From Natrarchaeobaculum aegyptiacum (GTDB lineage Archaea > Halobacteriota > Halobacteria > Halobacteriales > Natrialbaceae), in assembly GCF_002156705.1 (NCBI RefSeq), contig NZ_CP019893.1, positions 1,426,001-1,490,000 on the forward strand: a stretch of 64,000 nt of DNA, read 5' to 3'. Every line of letters begins with the position of its first letter. Position 1 is the first letter of the stretch. The translations under genes were made by a program, and so were the position numbers. This document shows, piece by piece, positions 42,576 through 51,313 of this stretch. Below the pieces are notes generated by a model. The model had not been told where the DNA came from, made no database searches, and saw only the letters and a list, made by a program, of their open reading frames with translations.

Positions 42576-44435
42576 ATGCCCGTCGCGGACCGTATCCTCC
42601 GAGTCGACCTCAGCAGGGAGACCGTTACGAGCCGGCCGATCCCCGAGCGCTGGCTCGCACAGTACGTCGGCGGGAAGGGAATCGGCGCCCGGTACCTCTA
42701 CGAGGAACTCGAGCCGGGCACCGACCCCCTCTCGCCGGCGAACGCCCTGCTGTTTATGACCGGCCCGCTGACCGGCCTCCTGCCCGGTGAGCAACGGTAC
42801 GCGGCGATCACGAAGTCCCCGCTGACGGGGACGTTTCTGGACTCCTACGGCGGCGGGACCTTCCCCGGGAGACTGGCAGGGTCGCTCGAGAACCACATGG
42901 GGATCGTCGTCACCGGCGAGGCCGAGGAACCGGTCGTCCTCTCGGTCGCAAACGGGGAGGCGACGCTCGAGTCGGCCGCCGACCTCGCCGGACTGGACGC
43001 TGCGGGGACCGACGAGGCGTTCCCGAACGCGGCGGTCGCCTGCATCGGACCTGCCGGCGAGAACGGCGTCAGGTACGCGACGATCGCCTCCGACGGCGGC
43101 GATCACCACGCCGGTCGGGGCGGCGCGGGAACCGTCATGGGCGCGAAGAACCTGAAAGCCGTCGTCGCCCACGATCCCCCGGCAGAGCCCGACTCGCGGA
43201 CCGTCGAAGCCCTCAAAGAGCGCGACGACGAGGCCTTCGCCGCGAGCGACGCCGGCCAGTGGCTCACCTCGAGCGACACCCTCGAGACGGTCGACTTCGC
43301 GAACGAGGTCGGCGTGCTCCCAACGCGAGGGTGGCAGGAAGACCGATTCGAGGGAGCCGACGACATCGGTATCGAGCAGGCCCGCGAGGCGGCGACCGAA
43401 CGCGAACGGCCCGAGGACGCCGTCCCGGGCGGGTTCCGAGTCGAGCACGACGACGGCGAGAGTGTCGTCCGCGGGGCGACACCCATCGTCTTCGGGGCGG
43501 GACTCGGCATCGACGACTTCGACGCGGTCGCGACCCTCGGGGCTCGCTGTGACCAGCTCGGCATGGACGTCATCACCGCCGGTAACGCCGTCGCCTGGGC
43601 CATCCGCGCCAGTCAGGAAGGGCTGCTCGAGCGCGACCTCTCCTTCGGCGACGAGACGGCCGCCCGCGAACTGGTCGACGAGATCGCCACCCGCTCGAGC
43701 CCGCTCGGGGACGCACTCGCCGACGGCGTCGACCGGGCAGCCGAGGACATCGGTGGCGAGGATCTCGTCCCGACGGTCAAGGGGATGGAGCTCTCCTCGT
43801 ACCACCCGGGGAACGCCAAGGCGATGGCGCTGGCCTACGCGACGAGCGACCGCGGCGGCTGTCACCGCCGGGCCCGACCGGTCGAACTCGAACCGGTGGA
43901 CGCCGAGACGTGGTCACGAGACCGGGCCGCCGAGCGCGTGATCGACGAGCAGGACCGCCGCGCCGTACTCTGGAGCCTGATCGCCGACGACTTCCTCGAG
44001 GATGTCCTGCAGGCTGATCTCGGGAGCGAGTGGCTCACGGCGGCGGGATACGACCACGAGCCGACCGACCTCGAGCGCGTCGGCGAACGGATCTGGACGC
44101 TGGTGCGACTGTTCAACGTCCGCGAGGGGTTCTCGCGGGAAGACGACGCGTTGCCGGGCGCTCTATCGGCCGACGAAGAGGACTCGAGCGATCACAGCGA
44201 GGCCGCAACGGACGAACCGAACGGCATCGACGCGGCCGTCTTCGAGTCGGTGCTCGAGCACTACTACGACGCCCGCGACTGGGATCGCGAGGGCCGACCG
44301 ACTCGGGACCTCCTCGAGCGCCTCGACCTCGTGGACCTGGTCGACGATCCCGGAGCGCTCGAGTCGCTGGATACAGGCCCGGACCCGGACGAGAACACCC
44401 GCTCGTCGGCGGAAACCGGGGCGTGGTCCCGATGA
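42576..44435 (+). CDS. Aldehyde:ferredoxin oxidoreductase-like protein lacking the 4Fe-4S cysteines
   Basis: A 619-residue AOR-family protein. The N-terminal pterin-binding domain is normal (RILRVDLSRETVT, YVGGKGIGARYLYEEL, GPLTGLLPGEQRYAAITKSP, GRGGAGTVMGAKNLKAV). Enzymes of this family bind a 4Fe-4S cluster through C-x2-C-x3-C plus a distant Cys. The matching stretch here is PEDAVPGGFRVEHDD, with no cysteine, and the later LCxF cysteine is also replaced (WSLIADDFLED). The mid-domain GARCDQLGMDVITAGN is otherwise typical. It may carry a W or Mo pterin without a cluster. Its stop overlaps the YqeC gene. Confidence 0.85.
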   Translation: MPVADRILRVDLSRETVTSRPIPERWLAQYVGGKGIGARYLYEELEPGTDPLSPANALLFMTGPLTGLLPGEQRYAAITKSPLTGTFLDSYGGGTFPGRLAGSLENHMGIVVTGEAEEPVVLSVANGEATLESAADLAGLDAAGTDEAFPNAAVACIGPAGENGVRYATIASDGGDHHAGRGGAGTVMGAKNLKAVVAHDPPAEPDSRTVEALKERDDEAFAASDAGQWLTSSDTLETVDFANEVGVLPTRGWQEDRFEGADDIGIEQAREAATERERPEDAVPGGFRVEHDDGESVVRGATPIVFGAGLGIDDFDAVATLGARCDQLGMDVITAGNAVAWAIRASQEGLLERDLSFGDETAARELVDEIATRSSPLGDALADGVDRAAEDIGGEDLVPTVKGMELSSYHPGNAKAMALAYATSDRGGCHRRARPVELEPVDAETWSRDRAAERVIDEQDRRAVLWSLIADDFLEDVLQADLGSEWLTAAGYDHEPTDLERVGERIWTLVRLFNVREGFSREDDALPGALSADEEDSSDHSEAATDEPNGIDAAVFESVLEHYYDARDWDREGRPTRDLLERLDLVDLVDDPGALESLDTGPDPDENTRSSAETGAWSR

Positions 44436-45172
44436 CCGCTCTGGCCGACGCCCTCGAGGCCGGCCCGGGGATGACCTGCGTCGTCGGCGCTGGCGGGAAG
44501 AAGACGACGCTCTACACGCTGGCAGACCGGCTCGAGCGGGCGATCCTCACCGCGACGGTCAGGATTCCGATCTTCGACGAGCAGGTCGCGAACGTGGCGG
44601 TTACGGACGAGCCGCTCGTAGTTGCCCGGGAAGCCGGAGCAACCGGCGAGTGGCCGCTCGGACTGGTCGCCGCGCGCGATCGGTCAGACCGGTACGAGGG
44701 CTACGACCGCGACGTCGTCGACCGGCTCGCCAGCGAGGGCCCGGACGTCCCCGTGCTGGTCAAGGCCGACGGCGCCCGGACGCGCCTGCTCAAGGCACCC
44801 GCGGAGCACGAGCCACGAATCCCGGAGGGTGCCGACACCGTCGTCCCGATCGCGAGCGTACAGGCCGTCGGGAAGCCCCTGACCGACGAATACGTCCACC
44901 GGCCAGAACGGGTCGCCGCGCTGACCGGGCTCGAGGTCGGCGACGAGATCGGCTCCCGGGACATCGCGACAGTGCTGACGGCCTCCGACGGCGGCCTGAA
45001 GGACGTCCCACCGGCGGCGACCGTCGTCGCGCTCCTGAACATGGTCGACGACGACGCAGACCTGGCCGTGGCACGCGAGATCGCAGACCCCGTTCGAACG
45101 GACGACCGCGTCGACCGCGTCGTCCTCACCAGTATGGTCGCCGACGAGCCGGTTCGAGCGGTCCTCGAGTGA
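44432..45172 (+). CDS. yqeC: YqeC-family protein (molybdenum hydroxylase accessory factor)
   Basis: A 246-residue protein that overlaps the preceding gene by four bases. It has a P-loop-like VVGAGGKKTTLYTLADRL, then LTATVRIPIF, LVKADGARTRLLKAPAEHEP and VVPIASVQAVGKPL, the pattern of YqeC proteins, which in bacteria are linked to selenium-dependent molybdenum hydroxylase maturation. Here the coupling to a tungsto/molybdopterin oxidoreductase suggests a role in finishing that enzyme's cofactor. No other selenium genes are visible. Confidence 0.85.
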   Translation: MTALADALEAGPGMTCVVGAGGKKTTLYTLADRLERAILTATVRIPIFDEQVANVAVTDEPLVVAREAGATGEWPLGLVAARDRSDRYEGYDRDVVDRLASEGPDVPVLVKADGARTRLLKAPAEHEPRIPEGADTVVPIASVQAVGKPLTDEYVHRPERVAALTGLEVGDEIGSRDIATVLTASDGGLKDVPPAATVVALLNMVDDDADLAVAREIADPVRTDDRVDRVVLTSMVADEPVRAVLE

Positions 45173-45201
45173 GCGAGCACCGAATCAATCCACAGACACT
45201 C

Positions 45202-45885
45202 CTACTGCCGACCCAGCCGCCAGAGCGCCCGGTACAGCGTCCACAGGTCACACTCGAGCCGATCGGCCACCGATCGAATCGTCTCGAGGTAGGCCTCGTA
45301 CTCCCCGACGGTCGGCGAATCGGGGTACGGTGCCTCGAGTTCGCCCGCCTCGTGGAGGGCCGTCCACTCGCGGTCGCTCATCACGAGGAAGCGATCGGGG
45401 TCGAGGAAGAAGCAAAACGCCGAGGCGACCGGGACGCCGACGCCCTCGAGGCCCCGGAGGTGATCTACGGCCGTCTCGAGGTCGGCACCTGCGCGGACGT
45501 CCGTGCCGTCGCTGTCCGATTCCAACCCGCCACTCGTTGGGCCAGTCGCGTCCTCACCAGCCGTCGCCGAGCCAGTTTTTTCCTCGGCAGCCGCCTCCGT
45601 ATCGGTCTGTAACGCCGTCCCGGCGGCCGTCACTGCATCGACGACGTCCCGGTAGCCGTTTTCCTCGAACCGATCCTCGAGGTCGTTCGGGATCGAGTCG
45701 GGAACGTTCCCGAGATACCGGCGACGGAACCATCGAACCACCCAGATGCCGTCGCGGCGGCCGAACTCGCCGGCGGCCAGCGCGTCCGGGAGCGTCTCGA
45801 CGTGCTGGGCCTCGACCGTGTACAGCGGCTCCTCACGTTCGTATTCGGCTGCGGCGTCACGGACGGTCGCTCGAGTCAGATCCAT
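45202..45885 (-). CDS. Conserved unknown protein with a HhH-like C-terminal domain
   Basis: A 227-residue protein. The N-terminal part (TVRDAAAEYEREEPLYTVEA, DGIWVVRWFRRRYLG) is helical, the middle (about residues 90-140) is an acidic low-complexity linker, and the end reads HLRGLEGVGVPVASAFCFFL, DRFLVMSDREWTALH and LWTLYRALWRLG. The last domain resembles helix-hairpin-helix folds of DNA-glycosylase-type proteins, a common form of uncharacterised protein. I cannot assign a reaction. The start at ATG 45885 is chosen because earlier in-frame codons give an unlikely N-terminus. Confidence 0.7.
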   Translation of the reverse strand: MDLTRATVRDAAAEYEREEPLYTVEAQHVETLPDALAAGEFGRRDGIWVVRWFRRRYLGNVPDSIPNDLEDRFEENGYRDVVDAVTAAGTALQTDTEAAAEEKTGSATAGEDATGPTSGGLESDSDGTDVRAGADLETAVDHLRGLEGVGVPVASAFCFFLDPDRFLVMSDREWTALHEAGELEAPYPDSPTVGEYEAYLETIRSVADRLECDLWTLYRALWRLGRQ

Positions 45886-46083
45886 CGGTCGAGCGTTGGA
45901 CGAGTACCCCCGTAGGCGTTGCGCTGGACGGGCAATGCGCTGGACGGGCGGTTCCGGCATAGTGTCTCGAGCACCCGGAGGCTCGCGGGCGTGCGAGCCA
46001 GAATAACATAGATTGAAATGCACTCGCGAGTATTGCCATACTGTGAGTGGTAGCGATGACTGCTAACAGCGGGGTATCCAACA

Positions 46084-48195
46084 ATGTCTAGTGAAGAACC
46101 AGTAAAGACGATCTGTCCGTACTGTGGTGTCGGCTGTGGCATCCAGGTCCAGGCAGACGAAGAATCCGGCGACGTTTCCTTCATGCCGTGGGGCGACGCG
46201 CCGGTCAACTCCGGGCGAATCTGTATCAAAGGCGGCGCCGCCACCGAGGTCGTCAACCACGAGGATCGGCTCACCGAGCCGCTGATCCGCGAAGATGGCG
46301 AGTTCCGCGAAGCCACCTGGGAAGAAGCCTACGAGCGCGTCGTCGGCGAACTCGAGCGGATCAGTGGAGAGTACGGCGCCGACGCGCTGGGCTTTTTCGG
46401 CTCCTCGAAGGTGATGAACGAGGAGAACTACCTCCTCCAGAAGCTGGCCCGTCGTATCGGCACCAACAACGTCGACAACTGTACGCGGATGTGCCACGCC
46501 TCGACGGTCTGGGCGCTCCGAACGAGTCTGGGCGCCGGTGCGATGACCAACAGCATGGAGGACTTAAGCGAGGAGGCCGACGTGCTCTGGATCCAGGGGG
46601 CGAACCCGGGCGAACAGCATCCGATCGCCAACAGCGTCTACTTCCGTCAGGCCGTCCTCGACGGCGCGACCGTCATCCAGGTCGACCCCCACGCGAACAA
46701 GACGACCCGGTCGTTCGACATCGAGGACACCGACCGCCACCAGCACCTCCAGTTGAACCCGGGAACCGACATCCCGCTGCTGAACATCGTCCTCAAGACC
46801 ATCCTCGAGAACGACTGGGTCGACGAGGAGTTCGTCGAAGAGCGAACCGAGGGGTTCGAGGACCTCGTCGAGACGCTCGAGGACTTCGACACGGAAGCGG
46901 CGGCCGAAGAGTGTGGCATCCCGCTCGAGGACATCGAGCGAGCCGCCGAAGCGTACGCGACGGCCGACAACGCCGCCATCTTCACCGGTATGGGGATGAG
47001 CCAGCACGCCTGCGGCGTCGACAACGTGCAAAACGAGATCAACCTCGCGCTAATCACGGGCAACCTCGGCCGACCCGGAACCGGCGTCAACCCCCTGCGT
47101 GGCCAGAACAACGTCCAGGGGACCTGTGACGTCGGTGCGATGCCGAACGTTTTGCCGGGCTACCAGCTGGTCGACGACGACGAGGCTCGCGAGTCCGTCG
47201 AGGAGGTCTGGGGCTTCGAGGTACCCGACGAGCCGGGGCTCACCAACGTCGAAATCTCCAACGAGTTCGGCCAGGGGATCAAGGGGATGTACGTGATGGG
47301 CGAGAACCCCATCATGTCCGAGCCGGACGCCAACGAGGTCGCCGAACGCATCCAGGACCTCGAGTTCATGGTCGTCCAGGACATCTTCATGACGGAAACG
47401 GCCGAGTACGCCGACGTGATCCTCCCGGCGACGACGTGGGCCGAACGCGGCGGAACCGTCACGAACACCGACCGGCGCGTCCAGCGAATGCGCGGCGTCG
47501 GCAAGGTCATAGAGAACACCAAACACGACTTCGAGATCCTCTGTGAGGTCGGCAGTCGGCTGTTCGACGACGGCAGCTTCGACTTCGAGGACCCAGAGGA
47601 GGCCTTCGAGGAACTCCGGCAGGTCTGTCCGAGCTACTACGGGATGACCTACGACCTGCTCGGCGAGGAGGGGCTGCACTGGCCCTGTTACGACATCGGC
47701 GACGAAGGCGACCCCTTCCTCTACGAAGACGAGTTCGACACCGAGAACGGTCTCGGCCGCATCGTTGGCGTCACCCACACGCCGCCGGCGGAAGTTCCCG
47801 ACGAAGAATACCCATTAACGCTGACGACCGCCCGGCTCGAGGAACACTACAACACGGGGACGATGAGCCGCCGCTCGCCGACGCTCAACCGCCAGTACCC
47901 CGAGAACTTCGTCGACATCCACCCGAACGACGCCGAGGAGTTCGGCGTCGAGGACGGCGACTACGTCACCATCAGCTCCCGGCGCGGCGAGATCACGGTC
48001 AAAGCGCAGGTGACGACCGACATCAAGGAGGGCTCGATCTGGACGACGCCACACTTCGCCTCCGCGTCGGCCAACGTGCTCACGAACGACGTGCTCGACG
48101 AACGCGCCAAGATCCCCGAGTACAAGGCCGCCGCCGCCGACATCGAGGTCAGCGTCGAACCCTCGAGCGACGATTCCGCCCCGGCAGACGACTGA
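46084..48195 (+). CDS. Formate dehydrogenase catalytic subunit (molybdopterin, 4Fe-4S)
   Basis: A 703-residue protein of the DMSO-reductase superfamily. It begins with ICPYCGVGCGIQV and GRICIKGG, a 4Fe-4S site. The metal ligand is a cysteine in VDNCTRMCHASTVWAL, where selenoenzymes have selenocysteine. RHQHLQLNPGTDIPLLN, GVNPLRGQNNVQGTCDVGAM and the C-terminal beta domain (HYNTGTMSRRSP, EDGDYVTISSRRGEITVKAQ) all match FdhA/FdhF. It would oxidise formate to CO2. No electron-transfer subunit or chaperone gene lies beside it. It is divergent from the HhH-like gene. Confidence 0.92.
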   Translation: MSSEEPVKTICPYCGVGCGIQVQADEESGDVSFMPWGDAPVNSGRICIKGGAATEVVNHEDRLTEPLIREDGEFREATWEEAYERVVGELERISGEYGADALGFFGSSKVMNEENYLLQKLARRIGTNNVDNCTRMCHASTVWALRTSLGAGAMTNSMEDLSEEADVLWIQGANPGEQHPIANSVYFRQAVLDGATVIQVDPHANKTTRSFDIEDTDRHQHLQLNPGTDIPLLNIVLKTILENDWVDEEFVEERTEGFEDLVETLEDFDTEAAAEECGIPLEDIERAAEAYATADNAAIFTGMGMSQHACGVDNVQNEINLALITGNLGRPGTGVNPLRGQNNVQGTCDVGAMPNVLPGYQLVDDDEARESVEEVWGFEVPDEPGLTNVEISNEFGQGIKGMYVMGENPIMSEPDANEVAERIQDLEFMVVQDIFMTETAEYADVILPATTWAERGGTVTNTDRRVQRMRGVGKVIENTKHDFEILCEVGSRLFDDGSFDFEDPEEAFEELRQVCPSYYGMTYDLLGEEGLHWPCYDIGDEGDPFLYEDEFDTENGLGRIVGVTHTPPAEVPDEEYPLTLTTARLEEHYNTGTMSRRSPTLNRQYPENFVDIHPNDAEEFGVEDGDYVTISSRRGEITVKAQVTTDIKEGSIWTTPHFASASANVLTNDVLDERAKIPEYKAAAADIEVSVEPSSDDSAPADD

Positions 48196-48743
48196 GCGTA
48201 CGGTCGATTTTCCTGCGAACGGTTTCGGTTTTCTTCCGCACTCGAGACAGCGGGTTCTGCCCACCCTAATATCAAATATAGTATTGGAATTGTATCCTAG
48301 CAGGAATTCATAACTTCCACTCGAAACTCCTGACAGCCCACCGACTCGACCGGTTCGAAACGCAAACAACCGAGATATCGCGGGTAGAATCGACATATCG
48401 GCATTCCTTCTGGAAATAGCCAAAGTGTTGTCCACTCTGTTCAGTCCGTCGGCCGACGACACGATGACGGTTCCGGGAACCGCCACACACACGGTTTCGA
48501 GCCCTGTAGGGCAGACTGTGCCCGTTCAGACACCTCGTCAGGAGTGGCCGCCACGATCGGAACAGATCGAGGTACCGACTCGAGCGAGGGAGTTCTTTTC
48601 ACTTTCGTATCTATACTGTGATTTCGATAGTATTCTGTCTGAGAATCGTGGCCAGAGCGACGAACGAACCGGGAGGAAAGCAACCGTCGGGGCGGGAACC
48701 ATCGGCCTTTAGAGGGGAGCGAGACAATCCCTCGAGCGAGACG
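48196..48743. other. 548-base intergenic region without a supported gene
   Basis: Holds an AT-rich block at 48265-48315 (TAATATCAAATATAGTATTG) and a second at about 48600-48650. Short frames on both strands are not convincing. The LigA frame is open from 48618, but the first good start is at 48744. Confidence 0.45.
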
Positions 48744-50912
48744 ATGGCCCGGAGAGACCCAGCGGCCGACGGGGGCGTGAGCGACGACGAGCGCGCAGAC
48801 GGTTCTGGAGGAGAGAGTGCAGACGAGGGAGGCCAGAACCCCTACCTTCGGGACCCACCGACCGAGTTCGAACCGGTCGACTCCCTCTCCGAATCCGAGG
48901 CCCGCGAGCAGACCGCGTTGCTCCGGGAAGCCATCCGCGAACACGACCGGCGCTACTACGTCGAGGCCGACCCGTTGATCGCCGATCGAACCTACGACAG
49001 CCTGTTCGCCCGCCTGCAGGAACTCGAAGACGCCTTCGACCTCACGCATCCCGACAGCCCAACCCGGCGCGTGGGGGGCGAACCGCTCGAGGCCTTCGAG
49101 ACGGTCGCACACGTCGCGCCGATGCTCTCGATCGACCAGAGCGGCGAGGCCGACGACGTCCGAGAGTTCGACGAACGGGTGCGACGGGAGTTAGACGCAG
49201 CGGACGGCGACGCCGCGGACGACCTCCAGTACGTCTGTGAACCCAAATTCGACGGCGTCTCGATGGCGTTCGTCTACGAGGACGGCTCGCTCGAGCGCGC
49301 GGTCACCCGCGGCGACGGCCGCGAAGGCGACGACGTCACCCGGAACGTCCGGACGATCGGCTCGGTTCCCCAGCGACTCCACGGCGAGTATCCCGACTCT
49401 CTCGCGGTCCGCGGCGAGGTCTACATGCCCAAAGACGCCTTTCAGGCGTACAATCGCGAGCGGATCGAACGCGGCGAGGAACCGTTCGCGAACCCCCGGA
49501 ACGCGACCGCAGGGACGATCCGCCAGCTCGATCCCGCCGTCGTGGCGGACCGCCCGCTCGACGTGTTCTTCTTCGACATTCTGGACTCGAGCGACGGCAT
49601 CGACGCCCACCACGAAGCGCTCGAGCGGTTCCCCGACTGGGGACTGCGAGTGAACGACCGCGTCGAGGTCGTGGATTCGATCGACGAGGCCATCGCCTAC
49701 CGCGACGCCCTGCTCGAAGAGCGAGACGACCTGAACTACGAGATCGACGGTACCGTCATCAAGGTCGACGACCGCGAGGCCCGCGAGGAACTCGGCCAGA
49801 CTGCCAGGCACGACCGCTGGGCGTTCGCCTACAAGTTCCCCGCCCGCGCGGAGGTGACCCCGATCGTCGACGTCGCCGTGCAGGTGGGTCGGACGGGCCG
49901 ACTGACGCCCGTCGCGCTGCTCGAGCCGGTCGACGTCGGCGGCGTGACGGTCTCGCGGGCGAGCCTGCACAATCCCGAGGAGATCGCCGAGAAGAACGTC
50001 AACGTCGGCGATACGGTCCGCGTCCAGCGCGCCGGCGACGTCATCCCCTACGTCGAGGAGGTCGTCGAGAAGGGCACCGAGGGCCACTACGAACTACCCG
50101 ACCACTGCCCGGTCTGTGAGAGCCCCGTCGAGCGCGACGGCCCCCTCGCCCACTGTACCGGCGGGCTGGCGTGTGACGCCCAGCTTCGGCGGTCGGTCGA
50201 GTACTACGCCAGCGACGACGGCCTCGACCTCGAGGGACTCGGCGAGAAGAGCGTCCGCCAGCTCGTCGACGCCGGCCTCGTGGGCTCGATCGCCGACCTC
50301 TACGACGTCGAGCGCGAGGAGCTAACGGCCCTCGAGGGCTGGGGCGAGACGAGCGCCGAGAACCTGCGATCGGAACTCGAGGCGGCGCGGGAGCCCGCGC
50401 TTGCGGACTTCCTCTCGGCGCTCGGCATCCCCCACGTCGGTCCGTCGACCGCCCGCGAACTCGCCCGCGAGTTCGGGAGCTTCGAGGCCTTCCGCGACGT
50501 CGCCGAGAACGACCCGGAACGACTCGAAGGCGTCGACGACGTCGGCGAAACCGTCGCCCGGCAGATCAACGAGTTCTTCGCGAGCGAGGCCAACGCCGCG
50601 GCGATCGACGACCTGCTGGCGCGGGTCTCTCCGCAAGAAGCCGAGACGGACGCGGGCGGCGACGACCTCGAGGGGCTGACCTTCGTCTTCACCGGCTCGC
50701 TCGAGGGCGTCACCCGCGCGGAGGCCGCCGAGACCGTCGAGGCCCACGGCGCGAACGCCACGAGCAGCGTCTCGGGCAACACGGACTACCTCGTCGTCGG
50801 CGCGAATCCCGGCCAGACGAAACGCGACGACGCCGAGGCGAACGACGTCCCGATCGTCGACGAAGACGAGTTCCGGGAACTGCTCGGGGAGTACGGAATC
50901 GACCTCGAGTGA
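48744..50912 (+). CDS. ligA: NAD+-dependent DNA ligase (bacterial type)
   Basis: A 722-residue LigA. An acidic N-terminal tail of ~35 residues precedes domain Ia (HDRRYYVEADPLIADRTYD). The adenylation lysine is in VCEPKFDGVSMAF (KxDG). Downstream come DLNYEIDGTVIKVD, the OB fold, a four-cysteine zinc finger (CPVCESPVERDGPLAHC plus C), helix-hairpin-helix repeats and a C-terminal BRCT domain (LEGLTFVFTGSL to FRELLGEYGI). It seals nicks in replication and repair. Most archaea use ATP-dependent ligases, so a NAD+ type is commonly explained by early transfer from bacteria into haloarchaea. Confidence 0.95.
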   Translation: MARRDPAADGGVSDDERADGSGGESADEGGQNPYLRDPPTEFEPVDSLSESEAREQTALLREAIREHDRRYYVEADPLIADRTYDSLFARLQELEDAFDLTHPDSPTRRVGGEPLEAFETVAHVAPMLSIDQSGEADDVREFDERVRRELDAADGDAADDLQYVCEPKFDGVSMAFVYEDGSLERAVTRGDGREGDDVTRNVRTIGSVPQRLHGEYPDSLAVRGEVYMPKDAFQAYNRERIERGEEPFANPRNATAGTIRQLDPAVVADRPLDVFFFDILDSSDGIDAHHEALERFPDWGLRVNDRVEVVDSIDEAIAYRDALLEERDDLNYEIDGTVIKVDDREAREELGQTARHDRWAFAYKFPARAEVTPIVDVAVQVGRTGRLTPVALLEPVDVGGVTVSRASLHNPEEIAEKNVNVGDTVRVQRAGDVIPYVEEVVEKGTEGHYELPDHCPVCESPVERDGPLAHCTGGLACDAQLRRSVEYYASDDGLDLEGLGEKSVRQLVDAGLVGSIADLYDVEREELTALEGWGETSAENLRSELEAAREPALADFLSALGIPHVGPSTARELAREFGSFEAFRDVAENDPERLEGVDDVGETVARQINEFFASEANAAAIDDLLARVSPQEAETDAGGDDLEGLTFVFTGSLEGVTRAEAAETVEAHGANATSSVSGNTDYLVVGANPGQTKRDDAEANDVPIVDEDEFRELLGEYGIDLE

Positions 50913-51313
50913 CCGGACGAGTACCCACAGGTGGCACCAGCCGAACACCCACGAACGAGTCTACGGGCGTCTCAGGGCCCTCGACTGACGAGAGAGGTCC
51001 GCGTCAACCGGTACGTTGCACGCTGCAGGTTGTGAAACCAGCCCTGAATCTTCATTAGTGATCATCGTGTACCGGACTACCGTGGCCACGTCCTCGTCGG
51101 TGGCTCGAGGCGATTCGCCTCACCGTCGACGACGCGACAGGGATACAGGACCCGACGACAGACGGCGTGTCCGGGCCGGCGACGGTCGCCGGCTCGGCCG
51201 TCGAACGGACGGTTCGACGTGGCCCGGACCAGGTCCGTTCTCGTGGTGACTCCGACGCGGAGTCGACCGGCTGTGCAACAATTTATACCTGAAGGGTGTC
51301 CTAGACCAGTGCA
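50913..51313. other. 401-base intergenic region with the mcm promoter
   Basis: No convincing gene. The only clear signal is the TATA box TTTATACC at 51282-51289, 25-32 bases upstream of the mcm ATG. Confidence 0.5.
51282..51289 (+). promoter_or_regulatory. TATA box of mcm
   Basis: TTTATACC lies 25-32 bases upstream of ATG 51314, fitting a leaderless or near-leaderless transcript. Confidence 0.6.

Noticed and set aside
42546-43865. 439-codon minus-strand frame
   Set aside because: Antisense to the AOR-like gene, which has clear family motifs.
48290-48310. AT-rich block as a possible replication origin next to ligA and mcm
   Set aside because: No clustered origin-recognition-box repeats and no orc1/cdc6 gene nearby.
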